From assembly GCA_009602725.1 (NCBI GenBank), contig WELB01000027.1, positions 395,459 to 419,654 of the forward strand: a stretch of DNA of 24,196 nucleotides, read 5' to 3'. Position numbers and translations under genes: made by a program. The number at the start of each line of letters is the position of its first letter. Positions within the stretch are counted from its first letter, which is position 1. Below are positions 10,503-20,716 of this stretch, piece after piece. The notes under the pieces are model-generated. The model was given only the letters and a program-made list of their open reading frames with translations, did not search any database and was not told the origin of the DNA. This stretch comes from Spirogloea muscicola. Its lineage: Eukaryota > Streptophyta > Zygnematophyceae > Spirogloeales > Spirogloeaceae.

Positions 10503-10831
10503 GCCTGGTGCCACTAGCGGTCGCCAGCCAATGTCTGCTCCTGCTTCGTCATGGGGCCATTTTCTATATGTTTCTTAAACATGGAATTAGTGCCGGAGCA
10601 ACATAGCAAGGAGAGTGGCCTGCACAATCGCTTTGACATCCCTCCCAGTTTTTTGCTTGGCATTGCAGCGCAACGTCCTGCAGCCTTCGACCAGGTTTCA
10701 CCATGCTGGTTCCTTGGAGGTTGAAGTGCTAAGATCGCCAAAGTGTTCCTCCATCGTCTTAGCATAGGCCAGCGTGCTTGCGGCAGCCATTGGCAACAGT
10801 AGATGGTCTTAGATTAATCTCCAGCTCTGTT
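10503..10831. other. convergent intergenic sequence, nothing recognised
   Basis: This covers the 3' flank of the THUMPD3-like gene up to the first retroelement fragment. Frames on the minus strand (for example 10514-10765) show no family resemblance. No clear polyadenylation signal was identified. Confidence 0.4.
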
Positions 10832-11048
10832 TTATTCACATGCCTGCCTATCAAAGGCTGCATGCCTTATTTGCGGCAAGCGCCCTCTGTATATGCTCCT
10901 GCTCTGGCTGCTATTATGCCTGCTCCTGTCATAGCTTGGCCTACCAGATTTTCTTGACGAGTTTGCCTGTTCTTCAGCATGTCTGTTTCTTCCTCTTCTA
11001 CTGTAGCCATCAGAATCTAGAGCTCTTTTCTTTGGGCAGTCTTTGATC
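10832..11048 (-). mobile_element. Ty1/copia Gag fragment (degenerate CCHC zinc knuckle), minus copy
   Basis: Read on the minus strand the frame gives LCELGHVIKDCPKKRALDSD then GYSRRGRNRHAEEQA then SYDRSRHNSSQSRS. This is the tail of a retroviral-type zinc knuckle (C-x2-C-x4-H-x4-C) with a basic linker, as found in copia Gag ahead of protease. The knuckle is damaged: the first Cys is replaced and only three residues lie between the second Cys and the His. The segment is the inverted partner of the plus-strand copy starting about 11080. No LTR is seen nearby. Confidence 0.65.
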
Positions 11049-11345
11049 ACATGGCCAAGCTCACACAGTACAAACAGGGGATCAATGACTGCCCAAGGAA
11101 AGGAGCTCTGCAGTCTGATGGCTACAGTAGAAGAGGCAAAAACAGAAATGCTGAGGGACAGGCGAATCTGTAGGCCACGCTATGACAGCTGGCTGATTAT
11201 AGTGGAGCATCACATCATCTGACTTGCGGGCGGGATTGGCTGCATGCTATCACTTAGTTCCTGCTTTCAAAATATGTCTGGGCGATGACAGTGTGCAGCC
11301 TGCTGTGGGAAGAGGAGAAGTGCAGCTGCAAGTGCCTACCTTCAA
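11049..11345 (+). mobile_element. Ty1/copia Gag-protease fragment, plus copy (broken)
   Basis: The plus strand reads INDCPRKGALQSDGYSRRGK (knuckle tail), then a stop and a 12-15-nt deletion relative to the inverted copy. Next comes SGASHHLTCGRDWLHAIT and, after a frame change, LVPAFKICLGDDSVQPAV then GRGEVQL. DSGASHH is the Ty1/copia aspartic protease active-site signature and V-x-LGDDS-x-PAxGxGEV its flap-side motif. The upstream TGGCTGATTATAGTGGAGCA shows the aspartate codon lost by a 1-nt deletion. Gag-to-protease order is normal, so this is one original copy, now inactive. Confidence 0.75.
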
Positions 11346-11500
11346 TGGCACTGAGATGCAGTTCTCCACTTCCCATAGCAGGTTGCACACTATCATCGCC
11401 CAGATATATCTTGGAAGCAGGAACAAAGTGATAGTTATGCACCCACTCCCGCCTGTAAGTCAGAGGATGTGATGCTCCACCAAGAATTAATTTCTGCTTT
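11346..11500 (-). mobile_element. Ty1/copia protease fragment, minus copy (broken)
   Basis: On the minus strand: LILGGASHPLTYRREWVHNY, then HFVPASKIYLGDDSVQPAMG, then SGELHLS. It is the same protease region as the plus copy, with the catalytic DS changed to G. It is the inverted partner of 11203-11336, about 86% identical by eye over about 134 nt around a 10-nt centre (11337-11346). A third related peptide, DVAQVYLESRN, is encoded on the minus strand near 11487-11530. Confidence 0.75.
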
Positions 11501-11860
11501 CAAGATACACCTGAGCAACATCAAGAGCAGCCAGAGCAGGAAATTCTACAGGTGAGTGAGATCTGTCTGCCGCCATGAGTGGGACGCATCTGTGCCGCCG
11601 CGATGTGGGCAGTCTGCTGGGCCTGTGGAGAAGGGCAAACACCCGATGGAAGACTCTGACTGAAGATAACAAGAATCTAACTATATTGACTAGCCAGAGC
11701 AGGAAAATACAGTATCAGCTTCGGCAACAGGGCAGGCTAGAGCTGCTCCATACAGCAATAGCAGCAGCCGGCCTGCGCTTCAGCAGGCACCTGGCCTCAC
11801 ATGGCCCCAATGCCGACCGTCATAGCACATCAGGGGCACCAGTGAATGAGGTTTATTAAT
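11501..11860. mobile_element. further scrambled copia-derived fragments
   Basis: The string AGCCAGAGCAGGAAA, matching the SSQSRS-encoding end of the minus Gag copy, recurs at about 11530 and about 11693 on the plus strand. The latter opens a frame reading TSQSRKIQYQLRQQGRLELL. The pieces are short and interrupted and look like the tail of the same nest of partial insertions. The remainder is unassigned. Confidence 0.4.
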
Positions 11861-12443
11861 CCACTAGATGATGCCTTGTTCATGCATTCACAACCGTGTC
11901 CAGGACAACTGCAGAAGTTGATGGAAAGTACCCTCATGCCAGGAGCCTGCAGTTCCTGCAACCTCTGATTGTCATCCTTCCTTCACATTTTTCTGACCGC
12001 GGCACTTCCACATCATCAATAGCTTGCACCAACTTCTCACACTGTCTGCACCAGCTGTAGCAAATGTCACTTCATGCTTGCCGCCTACAGTATGACACTA
12101 TCTGCTTCCCTGGGTTTTGCGGCCCTGGGGCAGGTCCCACTACTGCTGCTGGCAGCTGTGGCCACTGCTGGGAACCGGTGCACCCCTCCATCTTCTCTGT
12201 GCGAGCGTCAGCTAACTGCAACCAGCTAGTGACAGGCCTCTGTAGCTACGTAAGCGGTACTTGCACGTACTTCACTGCAAGCAAAGCATGGCGGCAGTTG
12301 CAGTGGTGCCATCATTTCTACAGTGACGGCTGTGTGCAGCACAAAGAGATGGTGGCATTGCTGCAGTCTGCCACAACAAGTAGACTGCCGAGCGACTTCG
12401 TAAGGTGATGATCTACTGAAGAGTGCATTCTAAATAGTGTGGT
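11861..12443. other. intergenic sequence before the minD 3' end
   Basis: The stretch contains a Cys-rich open frame at 12064-12408 (+) with no recognisable domain and no exon chain. The 3' UTR of the minus-strand minD gene should lie just below 12444. I see nothing else that can be supported. Confidence 0.4.
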
Positions 12444-13773
12444 TCAGCCACGGCGCATGAAGTCAAAGAGGCCACGTTTTTGTGTCTCCTCCTCGAAGAC
12501 GAACGCTTTCAGGCGGTCATTCTGGATGAGCCGGTATGCAGCCTGCTCCAGGGCGTAGCCCGCCACCGTGGGAGGCTTCTGCAACACCAGCGGCTCACCC
12601 CGGTTGCTGCTCATGATCACGCCCGAGTCCTCGGGGATGACGCCGAGCAGCGGCAGGCCGAGTGTGTCCTGCACATCCTGCACCGACATCATGTCGTTGG
12701 AGCTGATGAGGTCGGGGCGGACGCGGTTGACGACGAGCTTGATGTCGGCGATCCCATCGACCTCGAGGAGGCCGATGACGCGATCGGCATCGCGCAGCGC
12801 GGTGACGTCGGGCGTGGTGACGATGATGGCCTCGTTGGCGGGCGCAACGGCGGTGATGAACCCTGCCTCTATCCCAGCGGGGCAGTCGATGAGGATGAAG
12901 TCAGGGCAGCCGTCGGGCTCAGGCCGCTCCTTGAGCGTGTCGACGAGCCACGTGAGGGCCTTGGTGCCGAAGTTGTACGGCATCTTGAACCGCGGCTTGG
13001 CGATGCACAGCAGCTCCAGGTTGGGGCACCGCCGATCGCGGATCAGCGCCTGGTCTAGCCGGCACTCGCCTTCCATCACCTCCGCCGCCGTGAACGTCAC
13101 CCGCTTCTCCATGCCTGCGTGCGCTCAGGTCACGGCCAACGGCACCACCATCAGCACCGCAAGATGGCCTCTGAGGCCCTGAGACATCCGATGCCGCCAG
13201 CTGGGCTGTCGCGGTCGGCTCAGCGCAGCCACACAGCTGGGCGCCCAGAAGCTGAGGCCGTTGAGTCACGACCTGTCAACCCACAATGCTGTGCCGTCCC
13301 GAGAGCGACGAGATGAGGCGCAGGCGCTGACCGAGGAGGAGGTCCAGGTTGCGCAGGCCGATGTCGGCGTCGATTGCGACGACCTTGTAGCCCATGCGCG
13401 CGATGGCGATGCCCAGGTTGGCCGTCGTCGTGGTCTTGCCCACGCCGCCCTTGCCGCTGGTGATCACGGCGACGCGCGGCGGCGTGCCGCGCATCTGCGG
13501 CCGCTGGCCCCAGCTGAGAGCCGCGGTTGCAGCCTCCGCCCGCCGGCTCCACTTCCATTGACGCGCCGCCGCCGTGACGGCCAACAGCTCGGCCGCAGGC
13601 CGTCGCCATGGGCCCTCGGCGAGCTCGCTGCGGTCCCCCAGGAAGCCGACGCTGCGGCCAGGCGTCGCTGACGAGGGCGGGTCTGGTCGTGTACGGCGGC
13701 CAGCGCCTCTCGCCGGCGCGCCGGCGGCGGCGGCGGCGGCATGGACGAACTCAGCGCTCGCGGCGGCGGCCAT
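12444..13773 (-). CDS. minD: MinD septum/plastid-division-site ATPase, 2 exons
   Basis: MinD is a membrane-associated P-loop ATPase that, with MinE, positions the FtsZ ring; in algae and plants it acts at the chloroplast inner envelope. Exons: 13773-13332 and 13114-12444, with a 217-nt GT-AG intron in phase 1 that splits the Gly of LLLG|MEKRV. Predicted length is 370 residues against about 270 in bacteria. Residues 1-100 are an Ala/Arg-rich extension that fits a chloroplast transit peptide. Then come [20 protein letters not shown] (deviant Walker A, K108 and K113), [29 protein letters not shown] (Walker B region), [23 protein letters not shown] and LLGVIPED. The basic/hydrophobic C-terminus [11 protein letters not shown] matches the amphipathic membrane-targeting helix. 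ATG 13773 lies only 26 nt from the assembly gap and the frame stays open to it, so an upstream start is possible. All catalytic motifs are intact. Confidence 0.95.
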
Positions 13774-13798
13774 GCCGCAGAGCCTCCGCGGCGCGCGC

Positions 13799-14152
13799 NN
13801 NNNNNNNNNNNNNNNNNNNNNNNNNNNNNNNNNNNNNNNNNNNNNNNNNNNNNNNNNNNNNNNNNNNNNNNNNNNNNNNNNNNNNNNNNNNNNNNNNNNN
13901 NNNNNNNNNNNNNNNNNNNNNNNNNNNNNNNNNNNNNNNNNNNNNNNNNNNNNNNNNNNNNNNNNNNNNNNNNNNNNNNNNNNNNNNNNNNNNNNNNNNN
14001 NNNNNNNNNNNNNNNNNNNNNNNNNNNNNNNNNNNNNNNNNNNNNNNNNNNNNNNNNNNNNNNNNNNNNNNNNNNNNNNNNNNNNNNNNNNNNNNNNNNN
14101 NNNNNNNNNNNNNNNNNNNNNNNNNNNNNNNNNNNNNNNNNNNNNNNNNNNN
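13799..14152. other. assembly gap, 354 N
   Basis: An unbroken run of N flanked on both sides by very GC-rich, CGC/GCC-type sequence. It lies in the divergent region between minD and ADA2, so promoter sequence, the true minD start or an ADA2 first exon could be hidden here. Confidence 0.99.
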
Positions 14153-14735
14153 CGCCGCGGCCGTCGCCGCGCAGCCCGCCGACGATCCCGGCCAGCGGCT
14201 GTCGCGCGAGCGACGGCTCCCGGCTTCGCCGACGCAGCAGGCGGCCGCGCCGCATGGCGGCCCGGTCGGTGACTGCCTCGCCACTCGCTGGCAATGGCGT
14301 CCAGGCCCAAGCGGCGGCGCATCGCGGCGAGCTCCGAGGCGTGGCAAGTCAGCAGCGCTCCCGGTGAGAGCCTTGCCCGCCCAGCGCCGCAGCCTTTCCC
14401 AAGCCATTCTGAGCCTTTGCTAGGCCTTTTCGCATGATGCCGCGGGTGCTGTGCCAAGCTCCGTTGCTGAGCTTCTGCATGGCCAACTTGGCTTATGCCT
14501 AAGCATTGCTGCCTCCCACCGAGCCGCCTGCCGAGCCGCCCTTGCCCCATGATGGTCAATGTACAAGTAGAAAGGCAAGGACATTGACAGATGTTCATCT
14601 CCTGCTGCTAAGCTAACCCGCTCAGTAACCACAAGTCAGCACATAGAGGTCGCTAACTGATGCCCGATTTCCGGACGCCAACTGACAAGCCCTTGTGCCA
14701 CCAGCTAATGCTCGACCAGCTTTCTGGTGGTTCTG
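14153..14735. promoter_or_regulatory. divergent intergenic region minD / ADA2
   Basis: GC-rich, low-complexity sequence near the gap grades into more balanced sequence toward ADA2. It should contain the ADA2 promoter and possibly its first exon. An ATG at 14660 opens a short frame (MPDFRTPTDKPL...), but joining it to the ZZ exon would need a 34-nt intron. No specific promoter motif is claimed. Confidence 0.45.
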
Positions 14736-17700
14736 ATGGTTGTGAGGCCCTCACTTGCAGGCGGGGCCGATGGCCGGCGCGGCCTCTACCACTGCAACTA
14801 CTGCCAAAAGGATGTGTCTGGCACGGTGCGCATCAAGTGCGCCAAGTGCCCCGACTTCGACCTTTGCCTCGAGTGCTTCTCCGTTGGCGCCGAGCTGAGC
14901 CCCCACAAGGCCTCCCACCCGTATCGCGTCATGGTGCGCCTCCTCTCTCTACATACGTTCTGCCGCTCCGGGATTGCAACGAGCGTCTTATTAACTGGGC
15001 GGCGCTCAGACGGCCCACCAGCTCGCAAATGCCAGGGGATTGACGTGGGGTCAGCCTGTGATGCTTTACTGCATGCAGGACAATCTGAACTTCTCGCTGC
15101 TCCACCCAGACTGGGCGGCCGATGAGGAAATTCTACTTCTTGAGGTATGGAATGCCAAGCCCACTTTGCGTGCGTGATCCAGTGCCTCGTGCTTGTGGAA
15201 GCTCACTGTAGAAGCTGTGTGCAGATTCTCCAGCTTCGCTGCTCTCAAGCACTGCCAGCTGACCCGGGGGCAGTGGGCGTTGGTGGCAGGCCGTTGAGAT
15301 GTTCGGGCTCGGGAACTGGGCGGAGGTGAGCGAGCACGTCGGCACCAAGGGCAAGGTGCAGTGCCAGGAGCACTTTACGGCGACCTACATGGACTCGCCC
15401 TGCTCGCCCCTCCCGGTGCGTGATCAGATGCCAGCATTCTTACAGTTAAGGCTATTTCTTCACCGACGCCAGAGATGCTAGCCATGCAGCAGTGCTCATC
15501 ATGCTGGCGAACTGAATGGCAAAAAAAGTTCGTTACCTCCTCAATGACGGAGGCGGCAGAAGCAGATCAGGCTTCTTCATTGGAGGCATTGAAGCGGAGC
15601 CTTGCTGTGTCCTCCCAGGACTTGTCTGGCGTCGTTGGGAAGAGCAAGGCTGAGCTTCTTGCTCTTGGTCGGCAAGGGAAGGACTGGTTGTCAGGTGAAA
15701 GCACGAGCACCTGCATGTGTGCCAACGAGCACTCGCTCATGCAATCACTAGACGAAGCAGGCCGTTTGTGTCATCCGATGTGCTTGACCAGCTTGATAAG
15801 GGCATCACCTGACATGGAAGAGTTTTTTCATTGCTCTGTTCTGTTCCTGAAGGCCAAGCAGCCAATGCTGGTGGTGGCTTCTTACCTAAGGTGGAGGACA
15901 ACTCTGAAGCTGGATTGAGGTAGGCGGTCCTTGATGTGCTCGGTGCTCTTTCAATGTCACGGCCAATAGCATCATGAGAAGGTCTGCTCTGAAGCCAGAG
16001 TGATCAGAGCCTCACGACATGACCTGCAACAAAACACCGTGACAACAGTAATTTACAACAGTCACAACGATAGTTCTCCTGCTTCTTACTTGTTCACCTG
16101 CTTCTGGTAGGCCACACCTGTTTCCAGCGCTTGATTCGCAGTTGTGTGGCACGTTTGCAGGGAGGAGCCGAGGGAGGAGCGGAGCGCAAGCCCCGAGTAC
16201 CAATCCAGCGGTGGGCGGCCTTGAGTCACTTAGGCCCCTTGCAGAACTGTGTGCAGGGGTCTCATGTCTGGACTTGGTGGCAACCCCCTCATGACAATAT
16301 GATGTTGGAGAGGAAGTGCGGTTTTTGGTACTCATTGCCGTTGACTGTGCGTCCTAGTGGCAGAAGGGAAAGAAGGGCAGGTGGCAGCCAAGAGCCGAGG
16401 AGCGTGGGGTGCCGTCACCGAGGGCGGCGAGGGTGGCGCGCGGGGCGCCAAGAAGTCAGCCGGCGGCGCCGGGGCCCTGGCAAAGAAGGAGGAGGACAAG
16501 GTCCCCACGCCTCCAACCGAAGGTGACACTGCCAGGGAACACTGTGACAGCAGCCAACATTCTCCATTTCTGCTCCAATTTTTCACCCTTCATTTCCTCG
16601 TAGGACTGATCGACACAGAACCTGCTGCAGTAGCCATTGCCTTGCAGCAGTCCACAGGCGAGGAATCACAGTGGAGCTATAGGATTGTACAATCCGTGTT
16701 TCAATAATCATGTGTTTGCTAATGTTGATCTATGCTCGATTACTATCACCTTTGACAAAGAATGTACCGCCGTTTTTACAGAATCCATGCAGAGTAATCG
16801 CACCATTGGCGGCAAGACGCCGTCGAAGCCACCCTTGCACACCGCCGAAGCTGCTGCAGGCCAGCAGCCAGCGTCCCACGACACGGGCTCGGGCGGGGGT
16901 GCGGAGGGCCCCGAGCTCGCAGGCTACAATGCCAAGCGCGGGGAGTTTGACCCGGAGTATGACAATGAGGCGGAGCTGCCTTTGGCCGAGATGGAGTTCC
17001 GCGCTGACGAAGATGCTGACCGCGAGCTGAAAATCCGCATGCTCCACATCTACCGCTCTAGGTCCACGCACTGACTATCCAAACGTCCTTGTAGGGCTAA
17101 GGTTAAGAGCATCACACCTTCCAGTGATTTACTCTGAGCGGACCTTAAGTTTGTATGGAGCTTCTAGATTCACTGATGTGCCAGACCGTGCTGCTGGGTA
17201 AGCCGAGTCTATCTCCAACTAGTGAGTTTCCGCAACCTGGCCCCGCTGACTGAGTCGTCTTTGGTGCTTGTTGGCTTGTTGGGGAGCAGGCTTGCAGAGA
17301 GGAGGAGGAGGAAGGAGTTCATCCTTGAGCGAGGCCTGCTGAGCCCCAGCAAGCGATTGCAGGTGCTGGACCGCCGGAGGGGGGCCGGCAACGGCATGAG
17401 CAAGGAGGCGCAGGAGCTGTGGGCCCAGGCCCGCGTGTTCGCGAGGTACCATTCTCAGGCGTCCCATGAGGCACTGGTCGCTGGCCTGATCGAGGAGCGT
17501 CGCCTGCGGCAGCAGATTGAGGAGCTGCAGGTACCACGGGCTCCTGACTGAAACTTATAAGTGGTCACACGTTACACATGTTGCATCGAATTGCCTTACG
17601 TTAACAGCCATCACATGGACTACACTCATCATCTTGCATCCTTGATGCCGCTGACGTGCCCAAGGACGAGACTGAACCAGATTGGTGGTTACAAATTTTG

Positions 17701-18619
17701 GACGCACTTCTCAAATCTGGTCTTTAAGCCCTTACTTGCTTGTATCTTGACTACACTGGTGCAGGAGCTGAGGGAGGCGGGGTGCCACGAGCTGGCAGAG
17801 GGTGCTGCATATCTGGCCGAGAAACGACGGCAGGAGGCGGAGACGAGCCTGCGTAGGCAGCGGGAGAGCCCAGCAGCCCACCTCTATGGTGCAGCCGCTG
17901 CGTCCGCGGCAGCTGCGGCGGCAGCAGGGCGGGGCAGCAACCATCGCACCAACCGGCAAGGGGCCAGGGCGGCAGCCGCGGAAGGGGCTGACCACCACTT
18001 GGGCACGACGCCCAACTCCATGGACAACGACAGGTCACGCACTGGCGGGCTCGCCGGTACACCGGCGAGCCTGCTGGACGATATGGCTCTGGTCAAAAAC
18101 TCCAAAAGCGACTCTAGGGGGCCGCTCAACCTCGACGGCCACCTCGGCCTCGACCTTCTGTCAGACAAGGCAAGCCGACACGGCCTGAGCTCGAGCAGGG
18201 CATGCTGTGTGCTGCGCGTCAAGCCCTATGGGTGCAGAGAGCTTTTCACAGCATGTGCTGGTAGTCCTCCAGTGTGTCACTGATTACTGTGAAGGTCCTG
18301 GAGTAGTCATTTGCCTGATCTTTCTTCTGTGTCAATGTCACCTCAGGAGCGGCAGCTTTGCGCGAGCACTCGCCTGCTCCCAGTGCACTATCTCAAGATG
18401 AAGGAGGTGCTCATGCTGGAGGCGCTGAAGCAGGGCGGCGGTGCACTGCTGTCTCGGGCCGACAGTCGAAAGCTGTTCCGTGTCAGCCCCGCGCAGGTGG
18501 ACCGCGTCTACGACTTCCTGTGCTTGCAAGGCTGGATCAGCGGCGACTCGCTGCCAACTGAGGGCGCAGGCATTCAGAGTCACGGCAGCAGCCTGCTCCA
18601 TGGCAGCCCTCTCCGATAG
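14736..18619 (+). CDS. ADA2: transcriptional adaptor ADA2 (ZZ, SANT, SWIRM), about 10 exons
   Basis: ADA2 tethers and stimulates the histone acetyltransferase GCN5 in SAGA/ADA-type nuclear complexes. ZZ zinc finger (exon to 14933): YHCNYCQKDVSG, IRIKCAKCPDFDLCLECFSV, ending HPYRVM. Exon 15079-15144: DNLNFSLLHPDWAADEEILL. SANT (15290-15415): EMFGLGNWAEVSEHVGTKGK. Exon 15619-15694: DLSGVVGKSKAELLAL. A variable linker includes 16364-16522. Exon 16782-17061: GYNAKRGEFDPEYDNEAE and the MEFRADEDADRELK block. Exon 17290-17530: RRRRKEFILERGLL. Exon 17765-18169 ends GLDLLSDK. The final SWIRM exon, 18347-18619, has RLLPVHYLKMKEVLMLEAL and VDRVYDFLCLQGWI. Phases agree except around 15695-16363, where one linker exon (from about 16161) is unsettled. 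ATG 14736 is provisional: TTGCAG at 14755-14760 also looks like an acceptor from an earlier exon. The last intron appears to be GC-AG. Confidence 0.93.
18170..18346 (+). other. probable GC-AG intron of ADA2
   Basis: The coding sequence before it ends GACAAG and continues GCAAGCC, the classic GC-donor consensus AG|GCAAG. The acceptor is CACCTCAG at 18346. Joining there gives LLSDK|ERQLCASTRLLP, which matches the conserved ADA2 junction before SWIRM without insertion or phase change. The nearest GT alternatives would insert a dozen or more non-conserved residues. Confidence 0.75.
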
Positions 18620-18913
18620 CATCACACAGCTGGGTGGTCCAGACAAGAAGCTCTTATGTGCAATTTATGAAGTCCCACTTTTGTGGTAAGCTGTGACGAA
18701 TACAAGCACCACAGCAGGAGACGAGGCCATCTATCGCTGTGCGACTTGGGCAGGCAGGCTGCGCGCATTCCCAGATAGAGCTGGACACTTGCGTACGTCA
18801 TCGACAGACAGTTAACCAGTCACCAACGCTGCAGGCAGAGGCAGGTACAACACAAACAGAACAACTTCCTGTCAGCTAAAATGGCCATAGATCAGCACAT
18901 ACCAACACCAAGA
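18620..18913. other. convergent 3' intergenic region ADA2 / METTL13
   Basis: Just under 300 nt separate two convergent stop codons, so both 3' UTRs must be short or overlap. No gene, repeat or clear polyadenylation motif was recognised. Confidence 0.5.
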
Positions 18914-20640
18914 TCAGAGACGCCGGATACTCTCAATAAGCCGTTGAGGCAAGAGAGCCTCGAGTTGCCGTCTGAAAGATCCGCCAAGGTCATCGTTTGC
19001 GCACAGACTCGCAATACAGGTCGGCGTGGTGTACATGACAGAGTTGATGTCATCGTCAACCCTGGCCTCAAAGACGCTGCCAAATACCTCCTGCAGGCGC
19101 TCCTGCGCCTCAATCCTAGCGAGCTCTGAATGAGGCACGATATTCACGGCCAGCATGCCCTCGGGGTGCAGCACGGCCCGAAGGGCTAAAAGGAAGTCGA
19201 CGGACAACATGTCCTCAGGCGGGGCGCCATACTTGCCGCAGCCGTCACCAGCGTCAATGTCCAGGACAACAATGTAAAAGGGCAGCGAGCGAAATGGCTG
19301 AACAGCTTCATTCATCCCAACAGCGTGACCATCCGACGGCGACGACGCGACGGCGTGACCGTTCGTGTGAGCACGGCGCCTCTTCTTACTGCCACTCACA
19401 TTGCAGGGATGGTGGCCGCCAGCTTCAGCAGAGCTGGCATCAGTCAGGGACGCAATGAAGTGGCGGGCGTCTGCGACGTGGACGCGCAGGTGGGAGCCCT
19501 CGTGCAGCCCAAAGTGGCGGCGGGCCAGGCGGGCGACCACTTTGTCCAGCTCCACAACCTGCGGCGAAGGCGGGAGGAGCGGCCGATGCTGTCAGCGAGC
19601 GCCGCGCCAACTACAGTGGCCGCGTCGAAATGAATCATGCCATGCAATGGTGCACAGCAGCAGACGGGCTGCGAAGCTGGAGCGCCGTCCCGACTCTGCT
19701 CTCACTGGGGGCCAGCGAAATCGACCTGGATGTGGAATGATGGGAAGTGCCGGTGCACGAATGCAGGTAGCGCGCCGCCGCCGCCGCCGAGGACGAGCAC
19801 GCGGGGCGACCTGCCGCCGGCAGCCGCCGTGTCCAGCAGTGGAGCCACCAGCACGAAGCCCGCCATGACGGCCGGGAGGTATTTGTGGACCAGCCGACGG
19901 GGGTCGACCTCGCGTCGGCAGTCTCGGAGCGGCCGGCCGGCGTCGGCGAGTGACGGCCGCCGGAGCGCCACTTCGGACTGGACGAGGTCCGGCATGCGCC
20001 GAAAGCGCAGACGGCGCCGGAACACCGAAGGTGCGGCACAGCCACTGGCTGCAGCGCCGCCACTGCAGCAAGCGGCTTCGCCGGCTCGGAGCTCGATGTC
20101 CTCCACAATCATGGCGCCCGTCAGCTCCGACTCGGCCTCCGCGACGACCGCGCGGTCCAGGACGCCGTCGTCGTAGGTGATGAACGGCACGCCGCGTCGG
20201 CCGCCGCCGTCGTCGCCACCATCGTCAGCTGCGGCAGCGGCGAAGCTCGCACGGGGCGCGAGCGCCAGCACCAGCGGCCCGAGCCGCGCCTGCTCCGCCG
20301 CCTCCTCCGCCTCCGAGGCCGGCGGCGTTTGCGGCGGCCGCGGCGGGATCCGCGAGACGACTAGCAGCCGCGCGACAAGGGCGGCGGCCAGAAGCTGCCA
20401 CTGGCCGCCCTCGGCGACGTACAACCAGTCCGCCTCGCGGCCGCGCGGCACCAGTAGCGCGGCACAGGGGCCGGCGGCCGCGGGCCTGCCGCGCGGCGCG
20501 TCGAGGACGCTGACCTCGAACTGTGGGGGCGGCGGGTCCGGGCCGCCGCCGCCGCCGTCTACGCCGCCGCCAGCCTCGACGGGGTACACGAAGGTCTGCC
20601 GGCGGCCCGGATGGAGCTCGGCAAAGGCGTCCGCCCGCAT
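18914..20640 (-). CDS. METTL13: METTL13 C-terminal-type SAM-dependent methyltransferase, 2 exons
   Basis: METTL13 methylates eEF1A; in the two-domain animal protein the C-terminal, spermidine-synthase-like domain modifies the N-terminus and the N-terminal domain a lysine (family knowledge). Exons: 20640-19726 and 19558-18914, with a 167-nt GT-AG intron in phase 0; 519 residues. Landmarks: RRRLRFRRMPDLVQSEVAL (family RRLxF...VQSE motif); LVHKYLPAVMAGFVLVAP; SAM-binding RVLVLGGGGGALPAFVHRHF, joined by splicing to VVELDKVVARLARRHFG (acidic ribose-binding position); VHVADARHFIASL; YIVVLDIDAGD; and FLLALRAVLHPEGMLAVNIV. A 45-residue insert with KKRRR sits between the two halves of the catalytic fold. 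No N-terminal methyltransferase domain is present upstream: 360 nt beyond the start the plus-strand MHF1 exon begins. The first exon is rich in GGC/GCC triplets and acidic/Ala linkers. Confidence 0.88.
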
Positions 20641-20684
20641 CCGCAGCTCGCCAGACCTCTCAGGCGCGCGGCCGGGGTGCGGCG

Positions 20685-20716
<32 letters not shown>

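Noticed and set aside
12064-12408. Cys-rich 114-codon plus-strand frame resembling a small secreted protein
   Set aside because: No signal peptide pattern, no ordered cysteine motif and no start context; composition alone does not support a gene.
12480-13182. Two long plus-strand open frames (192 and 204 codons) opposite minD
   Set aside because: They are antisense shadows of the high-GC minD exon, which carries every MinD motif on the minus strand.
13276-14598. 440-codon minus-strand open frame spanning the N gap
   Set aside because: Its length depends on reading 354 N as codons. Only the part below 13773 matches MinD.
15475-15918. 147-codon plus-strand frame within ADA2
   Set aside because: Only 15619-15694 (GVVGKSKAELLAL region) is conserved ADA2 sequence with good splice sites; the rest is intron read-through.
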